Of a stretch of 64,000 bases of DNA, positions 1 to 9,340 are shown piece by piece. Source of the DNA: Rheinheimera lutimaris (GTDB lineage: Bacteria > Pseudomonadota > Gammaproteobacteria > Enterobacterales > Alteromonadaceae); the NCBI RefSeq assembly GCF_013283795.1, contig NZ_JABSOD010000001.1, forward strand, positions 252,009 to 316,008, in the 5' to 3' direction. The translations under genes were made by a program, and so were the position numbers. Within the stretch, counting starts at the first letter, position 1. Every line of letters begins with the position of its first letter. The notes beneath the pieces are model-generated. The model saw only the letters and a list, made by a program, of their open reading frames with translations, was not told the DNA's origin and did not search any database.

Positions 1-2020
1 GATCAATACCGGTGGTTTTTACACCGACGTAGCCAGCGGTAACAGCTTTGGTATCGATGACAACGGCGGCGTTACAGCTGAGCGTAACACGGTAAATGTT
101 ACCGGTGATCGTTACCTGACCCAACCCATGGACCGTTTATCAGCCGGGCTGTTTTTCGGCGCAGAATTAAATGATTATGCCGAGCTGTATGGCCGCGGCA
201 TGTACGCCAAGATAAAAGTCACCGGCGCCGGCGCCAGCGGGCAAACCCCGGTAAGCGTTAATGAGCAAGTTACCTTAACGGCAGATAACCCGTTCATTCC
301 TGCTGCTGCCCGCGATTTAATCAGTTTTGATGCCAACGGCAATGCACTGGTAAACGTAGAACGCAACCTGGGCTTAGGCGTACAAACTACCGAAGCAGTG
401 CGTGAGTCCAGCCAATTCCAACTGGGGATAAAGGGCGTGCTTACCGACAGCTTAAGCTACGACATCTATGCGCAATATGGCCGTACCGACGAAACGTCCA
501 GCATTACCAACAATGCTTATAAAAACAACAACAGCGGTGCCAGCCGTTTTGGCGCCCTGGCTAACACAGTAGATATTTTTGACCCGCTGCTGGATTTGTC
601 TTCGTTCAGCGCACCACTGCTGTATTCCAACCGTGAACGTACGCAAAGTGTTATGGCGGCTACTTTATCAGGCGACTCGGCACCACTGTTTGAATTACCG
701 GCCGGCAGCGTAAGTTATGCGCTGGGGTATGAATACCGCAAAGAAACCGGTAAGCAACTGCCGGGCGATGCCTTTCGTAACGGCACCAGTTTTGCTGCAG
801 TAAGTGTATTTGATATGGACGCCGGCTTTGACAGCAAAGAAGTGTACGCCGAAGTGTTGGTACCGCTGTTATTTGATCAGCCGTTTTTTGATCAACTGGA
901 CTTTGAAGGTGCCTACCGCATTTCAGAATATTCCAATACTGATGCCGAAAACACCTGGAAACTGGGGCTGAACTGGGCTATCAACAGTGATATCCGTATT
1001 CGCGGCAGCCGCCAGACCGCATTTCGAGCACCTAACTTAGGTGAGTTTGCCAGCCCCATTACGGCGCTGTCGCTGGCGTTATTTGACCAAACCAGCGAGC
1101 AATTTGTACCGCGCTTTGCCGGCCGCTTTAACGGTGACCCATGCCTACTGGGTACCGGTAATGTCGAACAGTGCGCCCGCTATGGTGCAGCCCCGGCTGG
1201 TACGCCGTTTGATGCCTCTACCGCCAGCTATACCTTTGGCGGTAACCCGCAAATAAAACCGGAGCAGGCCGAATCGTCCACTTTGGGTGTGGTGTATACA
1301 CCAGCTTATATCAGTGGCTTTGATGTCACTCTGGATTACTACAGCATTAAAATTACCGATGCAGTAAGCCAAATCCAACCGGCTGCAGCGCTGCAAAACT
1401 GTTATATCGATAACCCGGTAGCCGGCAATCCGCTGTGTGATGCTGTACTGCGCGACCCGCAAACCGGCCTTATCAGCACGGCTATTGTAAATGATTTTAA
1501 CCTGGCCGCAGTACGCCAAAATGGCTTTGACCTGGCAGCTAACTATCGCTTTACCGCACCGGCAGCAATGGGCGGCAGCTTAAAGCTGGCGTATCAGGCC
1601 ACTATTATCACCAAACAAACACGGCAGAATAACGCCACCGTAGCGGCGATTGACTGTAAAGGCACCTTTGGCAGCGCATGCTCCGGCGACTTTGCCAGCG
1701 TGCTGCAGGCCGATTACAAGCACCGCGTTACGCTGGACTGGACCCTTGATACTGTGGCTATGCAGTTAGGCTGGCGCCGCATTGGTGAGGTAGAAAATGC
1801 CGCCGATCGTACCGTCAGTATCAGCGCGCAAAACTACCTGGACCTGGCTGCATCGTGGCAGGCCACTGACGAACTTAGCTTAACTGCCGGTATCGATAAC
1901 CTGCTGGATAAAGAGCCACCACTGCCGCTATCCGGTGCCAACCACTTTAACACTGTAAGCGACTACCCGGTTACCGGCCGTACTTTAGGTGTTTCACTGC
2001 GTTACACACCCACGTTCTAA
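1..2020 (+). CDS. TonB-dependent outer-membrane receptor, 3' part (5' end outside window)
   Basis: The frame is open from base 2 with no start, so the N-terminus (signal peptide, TonB box, most of the plug) lies before the window; the first internal ATG at 128 is not the true start. What remains is a long beta-barrel-type sequence rich in alternating aromatic strands, with the usual conserved C-terminal part (an RAPNLGE-like segment, a segment starting NPQIKPEQAES, GIDNLLDKEPP) and a terminal Phe, as expected for BAM-recognised barrels. Such receptors import large nutrients such as oligosaccharides or iron complexes using TonB energy. The substrate cannot be read from this part. The neighbouring RpiR-type regulator suggests an amino sugar or phosphosugar-linked substrate, which is inference only. 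Confidence 0.9.
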   Translation, partial: INTGGFYTDVASGNSFGIDDNGGVTAERNTVNVTGDRYLTQPMDRLSAGLFFGAELNDYAELYGRGMYAKIKVTGAGASGQTPVSVNEQVTLTADNPFIPAAARDLISFDANGNALVNVERNLGLGVQTTEAVRESSQFQLGIKGVLTDSLSYDIYAQYGRTDETSSITNNAYKNNNSGASRFGALANTVDIFDPLLDLSSFSAPLLYSNRERTQSVMAATLSGDSAPLFELPAGSVSYALGYEYRKETGKQLPGDAFRNGTSFAAVSVFDMDAGFDSKEVYAEVLVPLLFDQPFFDQLDFEGAYRISEYSNTDAENTWKLGLNWAINSDIRIRGSRQTAFRAPNLGEFASPITALSLALFDQTSEQFVPRFAGRFNGDPCLLGTGNVEQCARYGAAPAGTPFDASTASYTFGGNPQIKPEQAESSTLGVVYTPAYISGFDVTLDYYSIKITDAVSQIQPAAALQNCYIDNPVAGNPLCDAVLRDPQTGLISTAIVNDFNLAAVRQNGFDLAANYRFTAPAAMGGSLKLAYQATIITKQTRQNNATVAAIDCKGTFGSACSGDFASVLQADYKHRVTLDWTLDTVAMQLGWRRIGEVENAADRTVSISAQNYLDLAASWQATDELSLTAGIDNLLDKEPPLPLSGANHFNTVSDYPVTGRTLGVSLRYTPTF

Positions 2021-2037
2021 TCCCGGACACGGTGTTT

Positions 2038-2065
2038 CCCGGCCTGTATTGCAGGCCGGGCTTTT
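2038..2065 (+). terminator. Intrinsic terminator after the receptor gene
   Basis: A perfect 9-bp stem, CCCGGCCTG at 2038-2046 and CAGGCCGGG at 2052-2060, closes a 5-base loop and is followed by CTTTT. It sits 18 bases after the receptor stop codon and separates that gene from the regulator downstream. Confidence 0.85.
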
Positions 2066-2146
2066 CAATTTGCTCCGGGCATAATAAGCTGCGGGTTATA
2101 ACCGCATTATTACGCTGTGCTCTGTGCCGGCAAACAGGACTACCGG

Positions 2147-3007
2147 ATGTCTGTACTTGATAAAATTGAAGCGCTGCGCGAGAAGTTCCCCCGCGCCGAA
2201 CAACAACTGGCAGAGTATATTCTTGCCAATCCGCAGCAAATCCGCGATATGCCGTCGCAACTGCTGGCACAGATGGTTGGTATCAGCCAGGCCAGTGTAG
2301 TGCGCTTCAGCCAAAAGCTGGGCTACAAAGGCTACCCCGATTTTAAATTTGCCTTAAGTGACACCTTGCATTTGCACACCCCGAATGACAGTGCCGCTAA
2401 ACTGCACGGTGAAATTTCGCTGGATGACAATTTCAGTATCATGAGCCAAAAGCTGTTGGCCGGTAAAATTAATGTGTTGCAAAAAACCCATGCCGTTAAC
2501 CCGCAAACCAGTTACGAGCAAGCCACAGCGCTGCTGCTTAATGCTAAACGCGTGCTGCTGTGCGGTAAGGGTGGTTCGGCTTTAGTGGCAAAAGATCTTT
2601 CTTACAAGCTGCAAAAGTTAGGCATGGCAGCTTTAGCCGAAACCGACACGCATGTGCAGTTAGCCAACATTGCCAACTATACCGCTGAAGACGTACTGGT
2701 GGTGCTAAGCGAATCCGGCGAAACCGCCGACAGCGTAAAAATTACCGAGCAAGCCGCCAGCAATGGTGTGCAAATTATCAGTATTACCGCTTACGGCAAT
2801 AACAGCGTGGCTAAGCTGGCCGGCGTAAAACTCTATACCGTGGCAGATGAAAGCTCAGCACGGTTATCGTCAATATTAGCCCGCAATGCCCAGGAGCTGG
2901 TGATTGACACGCTGTTTATTCTGCTCACCCAAAGCTGCCCGCAAGGCCGTAAAAAGCTGGCCGCCTCCAACCTGGCTGTAGATACGTTTTTAGCCCGCAA
3001 ACGCTGA
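2147..3007 (+). CDS. MurR/RpiR-family transcriptional regulator (HTH-SIS)
   Basis: 286 residues. The first 75 or so form the RpiR-type helix-turn-helix domain (LAQMVGISQASVVRFSQKLG, then GYPDFKFAL). Residues 120-260 form a SIS sugar-phosphate-binding domain with VLLCGKGGSALVAKDL and VLSESGETADSVK. Family members sense phosphosugars and control sugar catabolic genes. I chose the ATG at 2147 because AGGA lies 7 bases upstream; a GTG at 2117 extends the frame but lacks a good ribosome site. The gene follows a TonB receptor after a terminator and may regulate it or genes to the left of the window. HexR is an alternative family member, but the sequence is not obviously HexR. Confidence 0.88.
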   Translation: MSVLDKIEALREKFPRAEQQLAEYILANPQQIRDMPSQLLAQMVGISQASVVRFSQKLGYKGYPDFKFALSDTLHLHTPNDSAAKLHGEISLDDNFSIMSQKLLAGKINVLQKTHAVNPQTSYEQATALLLNAKRVLLCGKGGSALVAKDLSYKLQKLGMAALAETDTHVQLANIANYTAEDVLVVLSESGETADSVKITEQAASNGVQIISITAYGNNSVAKLAGVKLYTVADESSARLSSILARNAQELVIDTLFILLTQSCPQGRKKLAASNLAVDTFLARKR

Positions 3008-3047
3008 TAAATTAAAACCCTCTAATATAAAAACACAAAAGCTTGAT

Positions 3048-3115
3048 CCAGCGCATAAGCGCTGGCCGCCTACGCTTGTATAGTGTTTTGGCAGTATCAC
3101 TTTATGGGTACTGCC
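3048..3115. promoter_or_regulatory. Two inverted repeats in the cydA leader/promoter region
   Basis: CCAGCGC (3048-3054) and GCGCTGG (3059-3065) form a 7-bp hairpin without a T tract. Further on, GGCAGTA (3090-3096) and TACTGCC (3109-3115) form a second perfect 7-bp repeat around a 12-base spacer, ending 31 bases before the cydA start. They may be protein-binding sites or leader RNA hairpins controlling the oxidase operon. Neither matches a classical ArcA or FNR box that I can recognise. Confidence 0.4.
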
Positions 3116-3146
3116 TCACATTAACCTGCGCACGCGGAGTATGCAG

Positions 3147-4706
3147 ATGGATATCGTAGACCTGTCACGACTTCAGTTTGCCTTTACGGCAATGATCCAC
3201 TTCTTGTTTGTTCCTCTTACTCTTGGTTTGGCCTTTTTACTGGCCATAATGGAATCGGTTTATGTTATGACCGGTAAAACCATTTACCGTGATATGACCA
3301 AATTCTGGGGGAAATTATTTGGCATCAACTTTGCGCTTGGCGTTACCACCGGTATTGCCATGGAATTCCAGTTTGGTACTAACTGGTCGTACTATTCGCA
3401 TTATGTCGGCGACATTTTTGGCGCGCCGCTGGCCATAGAAGCGCTGATGGCATTTTTTCTTGAATCTACCCTAATCGGCTTATTTTTCTTTGGCTGGGAC
3501 AAGTTAAGCAAAGAAAAACATTTAGCGGTAACCTGGCTAATGGCGTTAGCCAGCAATTTGTCGGCACTGTGGATTTTAGTGGCCAACGGCTGGATGCAAC
3601 ATCCGGTAGGCTCGGTGTTTAATATCGATACCATGCGTATGGAACTAACCAGCTTCAGCGAGGTAATTTTTAACCCGGTGGCTCAGGTTAAATTTGTTCA
3701 CACCGTATCGGCCGGTTATGTTACCGGTGCGGTATTTGTGCTGGCTATTTCCAGCTGGTATCTGCTTAAAGGCCGCGACTTACCGTTTGCCCGGCGCAGC
3801 TTTGCTATTGCTTCAGCCTTTGGCCTGGCCAGTGCGCTGTCGGTAATAGTACTGGGGGATGAATCAGGTTATGAAATTGGCGATGTGCAAAAGGTCAAAC
3901 TGGCGGCCGTTGAAGCCGAATGGCATACCCACCCGGCACCTGCTGCCTTTACGGTGTTTGGTATACCCAACGAGCAAACACAAACTACCGACTATGCGCT
4001 GAAAATTCCGGCCGTACTTGGCCTTATTGCTACCCGCTCGGTAACGGAGGAAGTAGCTGGTTTAAGTGAGCTGAAAGAAAAACACCTGCAGCGTATTATC
4101 CGCGGCCAGGAAGCTTATGTGCTGATGACGCAATATCGCGCCGGTGATAAATCGCCCGCTACGATTAACCGCTTTAATGAAGTCAGCGCCGATTTAGGCT
4201 ACGGCATGTTGCTGACGGCTTACACCGACGATGTTGCCAATGCCACGGCTGAGCATATTGCGCAAGCAGTGGAAGACTCCGTACCTGAAGTATGGCCGCT
4301 GTTTTGGAGCTTTCGCATTATGGTGGCGTGCGGCGTGTCTATGCTGGTGCTGTTTGCCGCGGCTTTCTGGCACAGCGCTAAACGCACGGTCGATAAACCG
4401 CGCTGGCTGCTTAAATTTGCCCTGTTCAGCCTGCCACTGCCGTGGATAGCCTGTGAAGCAGGCTGGTTTGTCGCAGAATACGGCCGCCAACCTTGGGCAA
4501 TTGGTGAAATACTGCCAACCCATTTAGCCGTGTCGCAACTTAGTGTCAGTGATATCTGGTTCAGCCTTGGTGCTATTGTAGTGCTGTATACCATCTTCGT
4601 GATTATCGAAATGTGGCTGATGACTAAATACGCCAGACTTGGGCCCTCTGCCCTGCATACCGGTAAATACGATTTAGAAAGCCCTGCAACCGTGAAGGAG
4701 GCATAA
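3147..4706 (+). CDS. cydA: Cytochrome bd ubiquinol oxidase subunit I
   Basis: 519 residues, the length of the E. coli long-Q-loop type. CydA carries all three haems and oxidises ubiquinol while reducing O2 to water in the inner membrane. The start is [10 protein letters not shown] at 3147: GGAG lies 7 bases upstream, while the ATG at 3141 is too close. Visible ligands, one less than E. coli numbering, are His18, His185, Glu98 and Glu106, and a Met near 392 in FRIMVACG. The extended Q loop (about 240-370) is intact. It is the first gene of cydABXDC; cydB starts one base after its stop, with AAGGAGG overlapping the end of this gene. Confidence 0.97.
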   Translation: MDIVDLSRLQFAFTAMIHFLFVPLTLGLAFLLAIMESVYVMTGKTIYRDMTKFWGKLFGINFALGVTTGIAMEFQFGTNWSYYSHYVGDIFGAPLAIEALMAFFLESTLIGLFFFGWDKLSKEKHLAVTWLMALASNLSALWILVANGWMQHPVGSVFNIDTMRMELTSFSEVIFNPVAQVKFVHTVSAGYVTGAVFVLAISSWYLLKGRDLPFARRSFAIASAFGLASALSVIVLGDESGYEIGDVQKVKLAAVEAEWHTHPAPAAFTVFGIPNEQTQTTDYALKIPAVLGLIATRSVTEEVAGLSELKEKHLQRIIRGQEAYVLMTQYRAGDKSPATINRFNEVSADLGYGMLLTAYTDDVANATAEHIAQAVEDSVPEVWPLFWSFRIMVACGVSMLVLFAAAFWHSAKRTVDKPRWLLKFALFSLPLPWIACEAGWFVAEYGRQPWAIGEILPTHLAVSQLSVSDIWFSLGAIVVLYTIFVIIEMWLMTKYARLGPSALHTGKYDLESPATVKEA

Positions 4707-4707
4707 C

Positions 4708-5844
4708 ATGGATTACGAAGCACTAAGATTTATCTGGTGGTTGTTGATTGGTGTACTACTGATTGGTTTTGTCGTTACCGACGGCTTTGATATGGGCGTA
4801 GCCGCCTTGCTAAAAGTACTGGGCAAAAACAATGACGAGCGCCGCGTAATGATTAACGCTATAGCACCGCACTGGGATGGCAATCAGGTGTGGCTTATCA
4901 CAGCAGGTGGTGCTTTATTCGCCGCCTGGCCCACAGTGTATGCAGCCTCGTTCAGTGGCTTTTATATCGCCTTAATGCTAACCCTGTTTGCGCTGTTTTT
5001 ACGCCCGATTGGCTTTGAATACCGTGCCAAAATTGACAGCGAAATATGGCGCAGCCGCTGGGACTGGGCGCTTACTGCAGGTTCAGCCATACCGGCACTG
5101 ATTTTTGGCGTGGCGTTTGGCAACCTGCTGCAAGGCGTGCCCTTTTACTTTGACGACATTTTACGCCTGCACTATACCGGCAGCTTTTGGGCTTTGCTTA
5201 ACCCCTTTGCCCTGCTGGCCGGCGTATTAAGCCTGTTAATGATAGTAAATCACGGCGCCACTTACCTGCAGCTGAAGACAGAAGCCGAACTAAAAGCGCG
5301 CAGCGAAAAACTGTCTGCCCTGCTGGCACCGGTTTGCGCCGCTATCTTTGTGCTGGCCGGTGTCTGGCTGTTTTTGGCGGTCGATGGCTATAGCGTTACC
5401 AGCCTTATTGATACTAACGGCGCTAACCGCACTACCGAAAAAACCGTGCTGATAAGCGCCGGAGCATGGTTTACTAACTATGATAAATGGCCACTGTTGT
5501 GGTTAGCACCGGCACTTGGTGTAGCAGGCTTTTTAGTCTGTGCGCTGGCCAGTAAAACCCGGCGCCATATCAGCGCCTTTATCAGCTCATCTTTGGCTAT
5601 TGCCATGGTTGTGCTGACAGCAGGCGTTAGCATGTTCCCCTTTGTGATGCCGTCCAGCAGCACACCGGCACACAGCCTGACCATGTGGGACGCTACCGCC
5701 AGTGAAACCACGCTGATGATTATGTTTGTAGTGGCCTGCATCTTTGTACCGCTGATCCTGGCGTACACCGGCTGGAGTTACTTTGTGATGCGCGGGCGCT
5801 TAAACGAGCAGCATATCCGTGATAACAGCCATTCACTGTACTGA
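4708..5844 (+). CDS. cydB: Cytochrome bd ubiquinol oxidase subunit II
   Basis: 378 residues, one shorter than E. coli CydB. This integral membrane partner of CydA has the conserved start (RFIWWLLIGVLLIGFVVTDG), the acidic TDGFDMG segment implicated in the proton path, and the HWDGNQVWLITAGGALFAAW region. It starts one base after cydA with an AAGGAGG ribosome site at 4695-4701, so the two subunits should be translated at similar levels. Nothing is truncated. Confidence 0.97.
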   Translation: MDYEALRFIWWLLIGVLLIGFVVTDGFDMGVAALLKVLGKNNDERRVMINAIAPHWDGNQVWLITAGGALFAAWPTVYAASFSGFYIALMLTLFALFLRPIGFEYRAKIDSEIWRSRWDWALTAGSAIPALIFGVAFGNLLQGVPFYFDDILRLHYTGSFWALLNPFALLAGVLSLLMIVNHGATYLQLKTEAELKARSEKLSALLAPVCAAIFVLAGVWLFLAVDGYSVTSLIDTNGANRTTEKTVLISAGAWFTNYDKWPLLWLAPALGVAGFLVCALASKTRRHISAFISSSLAIAMVVLTAGVSMFPFVMPSSSTPAHSLTMWDATASETTLMIMFVVACIFVPLILAYTGWSYFVMRGRLNEQHIRDNSHSLY

Positions 5845-5871
5845 TATCCGGTTGAAAAAGAGGAGCGACTT

Positions 5872-5985
5872 ATGTGGTATTTTGCCTGGATTTTAGGCGT
5901 ATTAATGGCCTGCTCATTTGGCATTATCAATGCTATGTGGCTGGAATTTAAAGGCTATGAAGGCGAGGACACCCAAGCTGACTAG
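5872..5985 (+). CDS. cydX: Cytochrome bd small subunit CydX
   Basis: A 37-residue single-span protein beginning MWYFAWILGVLMACSFG, very close to E. coli CydX, which stabilises the haem site of the CydAB complex. It starts 27 bases after cydB with AGGAG (5861-5865) just upstream. The hydrophobic N-terminal helix is followed by a short acidic tail (EGEDTQAD). Its last 29 bases overlap the start of cydD in another frame, so cydX and cydD are probably translationally coupled. Confidence 0.95.
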   Translation: MWYFAWILGVLMACSFGIINAMWLEFKGYEGEDTQAD

Positions 5986-7702
5986 CCCAAGCCAACCGGC
6001 GCAGCAGTTGGCAAGGCTGCTGCACAGCCAGCGTAAACGGCTTAACAGCGCCCTGCTGTTAGCCGTAACCGCCAGCTTGCTGTTTATTTTGCAGTGTTAT
6101 TTACTGGCCGGCCTGTTTGCCGGCTGGCTTATTGCCAGCCAGCAGGGCATACCGGTTAACAGCGCGCAACTACTGAACACCCTGCCCTCGCTGGCGCTAT
6201 GCCTGTTAGGGCGGCCGGTGTTGCAATATTACCGTGAACACCTCAGCCTTGCTGCCAGCCAACATATCCGCAGCAGCTTACGTGTGCAGTTGCTGGCAAA
6301 ACTGGCCGATGCCGGCCCGGCTAAAAACCAATATGGCAACGATGGCAGTTTAAGCAGCAAACTGCTGGAGCAGGTTGATGCGCTGGATGGTTTTATCAGC
6401 CGCTATTATGTGCAGCGTTATCTGGTGCTGATCACGCCCTTGCTGCTGGTTTGCGCCATCTTTGTTTACAGCCCGTTGGCGGCGCTTATTTTGTTAGTCA
6501 CAGCACCGCTGGTGCCGCTGTTTATGATATTGCTTGGCAATGCCGCCGCCGCTGCCAGCCAACGCCAGTTGCAACAACTTAGCCGCATGAGCGGTCGTTT
6601 TCTTGATTTAGTGCGTGGTATGGCAACGTTGCAGCAATTACAGGCTACTGAGCGCGCTGCGCAGTCGGTGGCCAACGCCGCAGAGCGTTACCGCGACAGC
6701 AGCATGAGTGTGCTGAAACTGGCGTTTTTATCTTCGGCCGTGCTGGAGTTTTTCTCTGCCCTGGCCATTGCCTTACTGGCATTATATTTGGGCTTGGGCC
6801 TGCTGGGTATTTTGCCCTGGGCCAAAGAGATTATTCCGGTGCCGTATCAGGGGGCGTTGTTTATTTTACTACTGGCACCGGAGTTTTATGCGCCGCTGCG
6901 CCAGCTTGGCAGCGATTACCACGCCAAAGCACAGGCCGAAGCCGCAATGGATGAGCTAAGCCCTATTTTGCAGCGCCATGCGTGGCAACACCCCGGCACG
7001 CAGCTACTCACACTAAACAGTGCGCCGCACATTAGCCTGCAACAACTGCATATTCTCACTGCAGAGCAGCGCCAGCGGTTGGCACCGGTAAGCTTTAGCA
7101 TAAACAGTGGCGGGCGCATTGCCCTGCAGGGGCCAAGTGGCTGTGGTAAATCCAGCCTGTTGCATGCATTGCTCGGCTTTGTGCCGTATCAGGGCGATAT
7201 TCTGATCAATCAGCATCCGCTAACCGGGCTTGAGCGCAACCACTGGCAACAGCAGTTGGCTTATATGGCGCAATATAGCAGCATTGCCGCCGCCAGCATT
7301 GCCGACAATCTGCGTCTGGCCGCCGCTGATGCCAGCGAACAACAACTGATAGCTGCACTGCAACAAGTAGAACTGTGGCCGTTAATACAAAAATTACCGC
7401 TTGGCCTTAACACTGTGCTGGGCGAGCGCGGTCGCGGTTTATCCGGCGGCCAGTTGCAACGGCTGGCGCTGGCACAGCTGTTGTTACGCAATGCCAAAGT
7501 CTGGCTGCTGGATGAGCCCACAGCACATTTAGACGGCGCGACCGCCTATCGTTTACACCAGCTGATTGGCACGCTAAGCCAGGGTAAAACCCTGATTATT
7601 GTTAGCCACCAGCTACATGGTCTGGATTGGCTGGATCAGGTAATTCGGCTGGACAACCCTGCCATTAGCCATATTGACGGAGCGCAGTATGTTCAAGCCT
7701 GA
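5957..7702 (+). CDS. cydD: ABC exporter CydD (cysteine/glutathione export for bd oxidase assembly)
   Basis: About 581 residues. An N-terminal six-span ABC exporter domain is followed by a nucleotide-binding domain with Walker A (GPSGCGKSS), signature (LSGGQLQRLALA) and Walker B (VWLLDEPTAHLD). CydDC exports reductants (glutathione, cysteine) to the periplasm and is needed for bd oxidase maturation. I place the start at the ATG at 5957, inside cydX; there is only a weak AAAGG upstream, and a TTG at 5918 is the only earlier option. It overlaps cydC by 14 bases. Being in one operon with cydABX is a compact arrangement compared with E. coli, where cydDC is separate. Confidence 0.95.
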   Translation: MKARTPKLTSPSQPAQQLARLLHSQRKRLNSALLLAVTASLLFILQCYLLAGLFAGWLIASQQGIPVNSAQLLNTLPSLALCLLGRPVLQYYREHLSLAASQHIRSSLRVQLLAKLADAGPAKNQYGNDGSLSSKLLEQVDALDGFISRYYVQRYLVLITPLLLVCAIFVYSPLAALILLVTAPLVPLFMILLGNAAAAASQRQLQQLSRMSGRFLDLVRGMATLQQLQATERAAQSVANAAERYRDSSMSVLKLAFLSSAVLEFFSALAIALLALYLGLGLLGILPWAKEIIPVPYQGALFILLLAPEFYAPLRQLGSDYHAKAQAEAAMDELSPILQRHAWQHPGTQLLTLNSAPHISLQQLHILTAEQRQRLAPVSFSINSGGRIALQGPSGCGKSSLLHALLGFVPYQGDILINQHPLTGLERNHWQQQLAYMAQYSSIAAASIADNLRLAAADASEQQLIAALQQVELWPLIQKLPLGLNTVLGERGRGLSGGQLQRLALAQLLLRNAKVWLLDEPTAHLDGATAYRLHQLIGTLSQGKTLIIVSHQLHGLDWLDQVIRLDNPAISHIDGAQYVQA

Positions 7703-9329
7703 GAGCCTGCCAACGCCTGAACGCAGTATTCGTTTACGCAGCCTGCTGCATAGCCGCAGCAGAGCGTGGTTGCTGGCCTTGCTACTGGGCCTGGTTACCT
7801 TACTGGCAGCAGCGACCTTGCTGGCATTATCCGGCTGGTTTATCAGCGCCGCAGCATTGGCCGGGCTGGCCAGTGTGGGCGCCTATGGTTTTGATTACTT
7901 TCGCCCGGCAGCAATTATCCGCCTGTGTGCTATTGGCCGCACGGCCGGGCGCTACGCCGAGCGCTTAACCTCGCACTATGCTGCTCTTGGCCTGTTAAAG
8001 GATTTACGCGTACACAGCTTTACCGCCCTGGCACAACAGCGGCACAGCAACCGCCATTCGGCAGATACGCTGCAACATTTGGTGGGTGACATCGATTTGC
8101 TCGATCAGTTTCCGTTAAAAGTTATTGCCCCCTGGCTTTGGGCCTGCAGTTTAACCGCACTGGTGCTGCTGTTCTGGTACTTGCTGGCACCCACCCTGCT
8201 GATCTATGCCGCCCCCTGCTTGCTGCTGGCGCTGGCGTTGCCGCTGCTTACCGTGCGCCGCGCCAAAGTGCTGGCACAACAGGACACCGACGCCAGCACG
8301 CAGCGGCGTACGCTGTTGCTGGAACCGCTATCAATGCTAACCTCTTTGCTGCTGTGGCAGCGCTGGCCGGATAATATCAACCGCTTTAGCGGGCAGGATA
8401 AGATCTGCCTGAATTTGCAGTTGCGCCAGCAGCTGTTAATCAGTCGTACTGCGTTGTTGCAGCAAAGCCTGTTGGCATTAAGCCTGATTTTGCTGCTGTG
8501 GCAGGGTAGCGCGCTGGTGGCAAACAACTTACTTAGCGTGCCGTTGTTGTTGGCGGCCATGCTGGCATTGTGGGCCTTGCATGAAGCGCTGCTGCCGCTA
8601 TGCCAGAGCTTTATTGCGCTGGGGCTTAGCAGCGCCGCACGCGACCGGCTGAACCGGTTAACAGATGTCAGTGCGGCAACACCGCTTAATAAACCTGAAC
8701 CGGCAGCACCGCTGTGCCTGAATGTAAACCGCTTGTCGGCACGCCAAAGCGGTGCGCTGGTTGGCCCGTCGCAGCTTAGCTTTAAACTGCAAAGTGGTGA
8801 GGTGCTGCTTATCAGTGGTGCTTCCGGCAGCGGCAAAACCACCTTACTGCAGACGCTGGCGAACCAACTGGCTTTTAGCGGTGAGATCAGCCTGAACGGC
8901 CTGCCGTACAGCGAATGGCAGCTCAGCAATACTGTGGGCTATTTGCCGCAACAAGCAGATTTATTTGATTTAACTCTGGCGCAAAACCTGCGTTTAGCCG
9001 CACCAACAGCAACCGATGCCCAGCTGTGGCAGGTGTTAGATGATGTTGCGCTAAGCAACTGGGCCAAAAGCCAGCCGCTGCAGCTTGATACCCTGGTAAG
9101 CGAATACGGTGCGGCGGTGTCCGGCGGCCAGGCCCGGCGCATTGCGCTGGCACGCTTGTTGTTAACACAACGGCCGGTATTGCTGCTGGACGAGCCTTTT
9201 GCCGGCTTAGACCCAGCCACCACAGCGCATCTGCTTGATACCTTGCTGGCACGCCAGCGCAATGGCTTGCTGCTTATTGTCAGTCATCAGCAACTTAATG
9301 TGCCCGGCGCAAAGCAGCTGCAGCTGTAG
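7689..9329 (+). CDS. cydC: ABC exporter CydC (partner of CydD)
   Basis: About 546 residues. A membrane domain (about 1-310) with the GWFISAAALAGLAS and YAERLTSHYAALGLL segments typical of CydC is followed by an ATPase domain with GASGSGKTT, VSGGQARRIALARLLL and VLLLDEPFAGLD. The ATG at 7689 is preceded by GGAG at 7679-7682 inside the cydD end. It forms the heterodimer with CydD. The gene ends the cyd operon and converges on the lacI-type gene with an 11-base gap and no visible terminator. Confidence 0.95.
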   Translation: MFKPESLPTPERSIRLRSLLHSRSRAWLLALLLGLVTLLAAATLLALSGWFISAAALAGLASVGAYGFDYFRPAAIIRLCAIGRTAGRYAERLTSHYAALGLLKDLRVHSFTALAQQRHSNRHSADTLQHLVGDIDLLDQFPLKVIAPWLWACSLTALVLLFWYLLAPTLLIYAAPCLLLALALPLLTVRRAKVLAQQDTDASTQRRTLLLEPLSMLTSLLLWQRWPDNINRFSGQDKICLNLQLRQQLLISRTALLQQSLLALSLILLLWQGSALVANNLLSVPLLLAAMLALWALHEALLPLCQSFIALGLSSAARDRLNRLTDVSAATPLNKPEPAAPLCLNVNRLSARQSGALVGPSQLSFKLQSGEVLLISGASGSGKTTLLQTLANQLAFSGEISLNGLPYSEWQLSNTVGYLPQQADLFDLTLAQNLRLAAPTATDAQLWQVLDDVALSNWAKSQPLQLDTLVSEYGAAVSGGQARRIALARLLLTQRPVLLLDEPFAGLDPATTAHLLDTLLARQRNGLLLIVSHQQLNVPGAKQLQL

Positions 9330-9340
9330 AAGCTGCAACG

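Noticed and set aside
8204-8929. Long open frame on the minus strand (241 codons) inside cydC
   Set aside because: It is antisense to a gene with full ABC motifs and has no recognisable domain.
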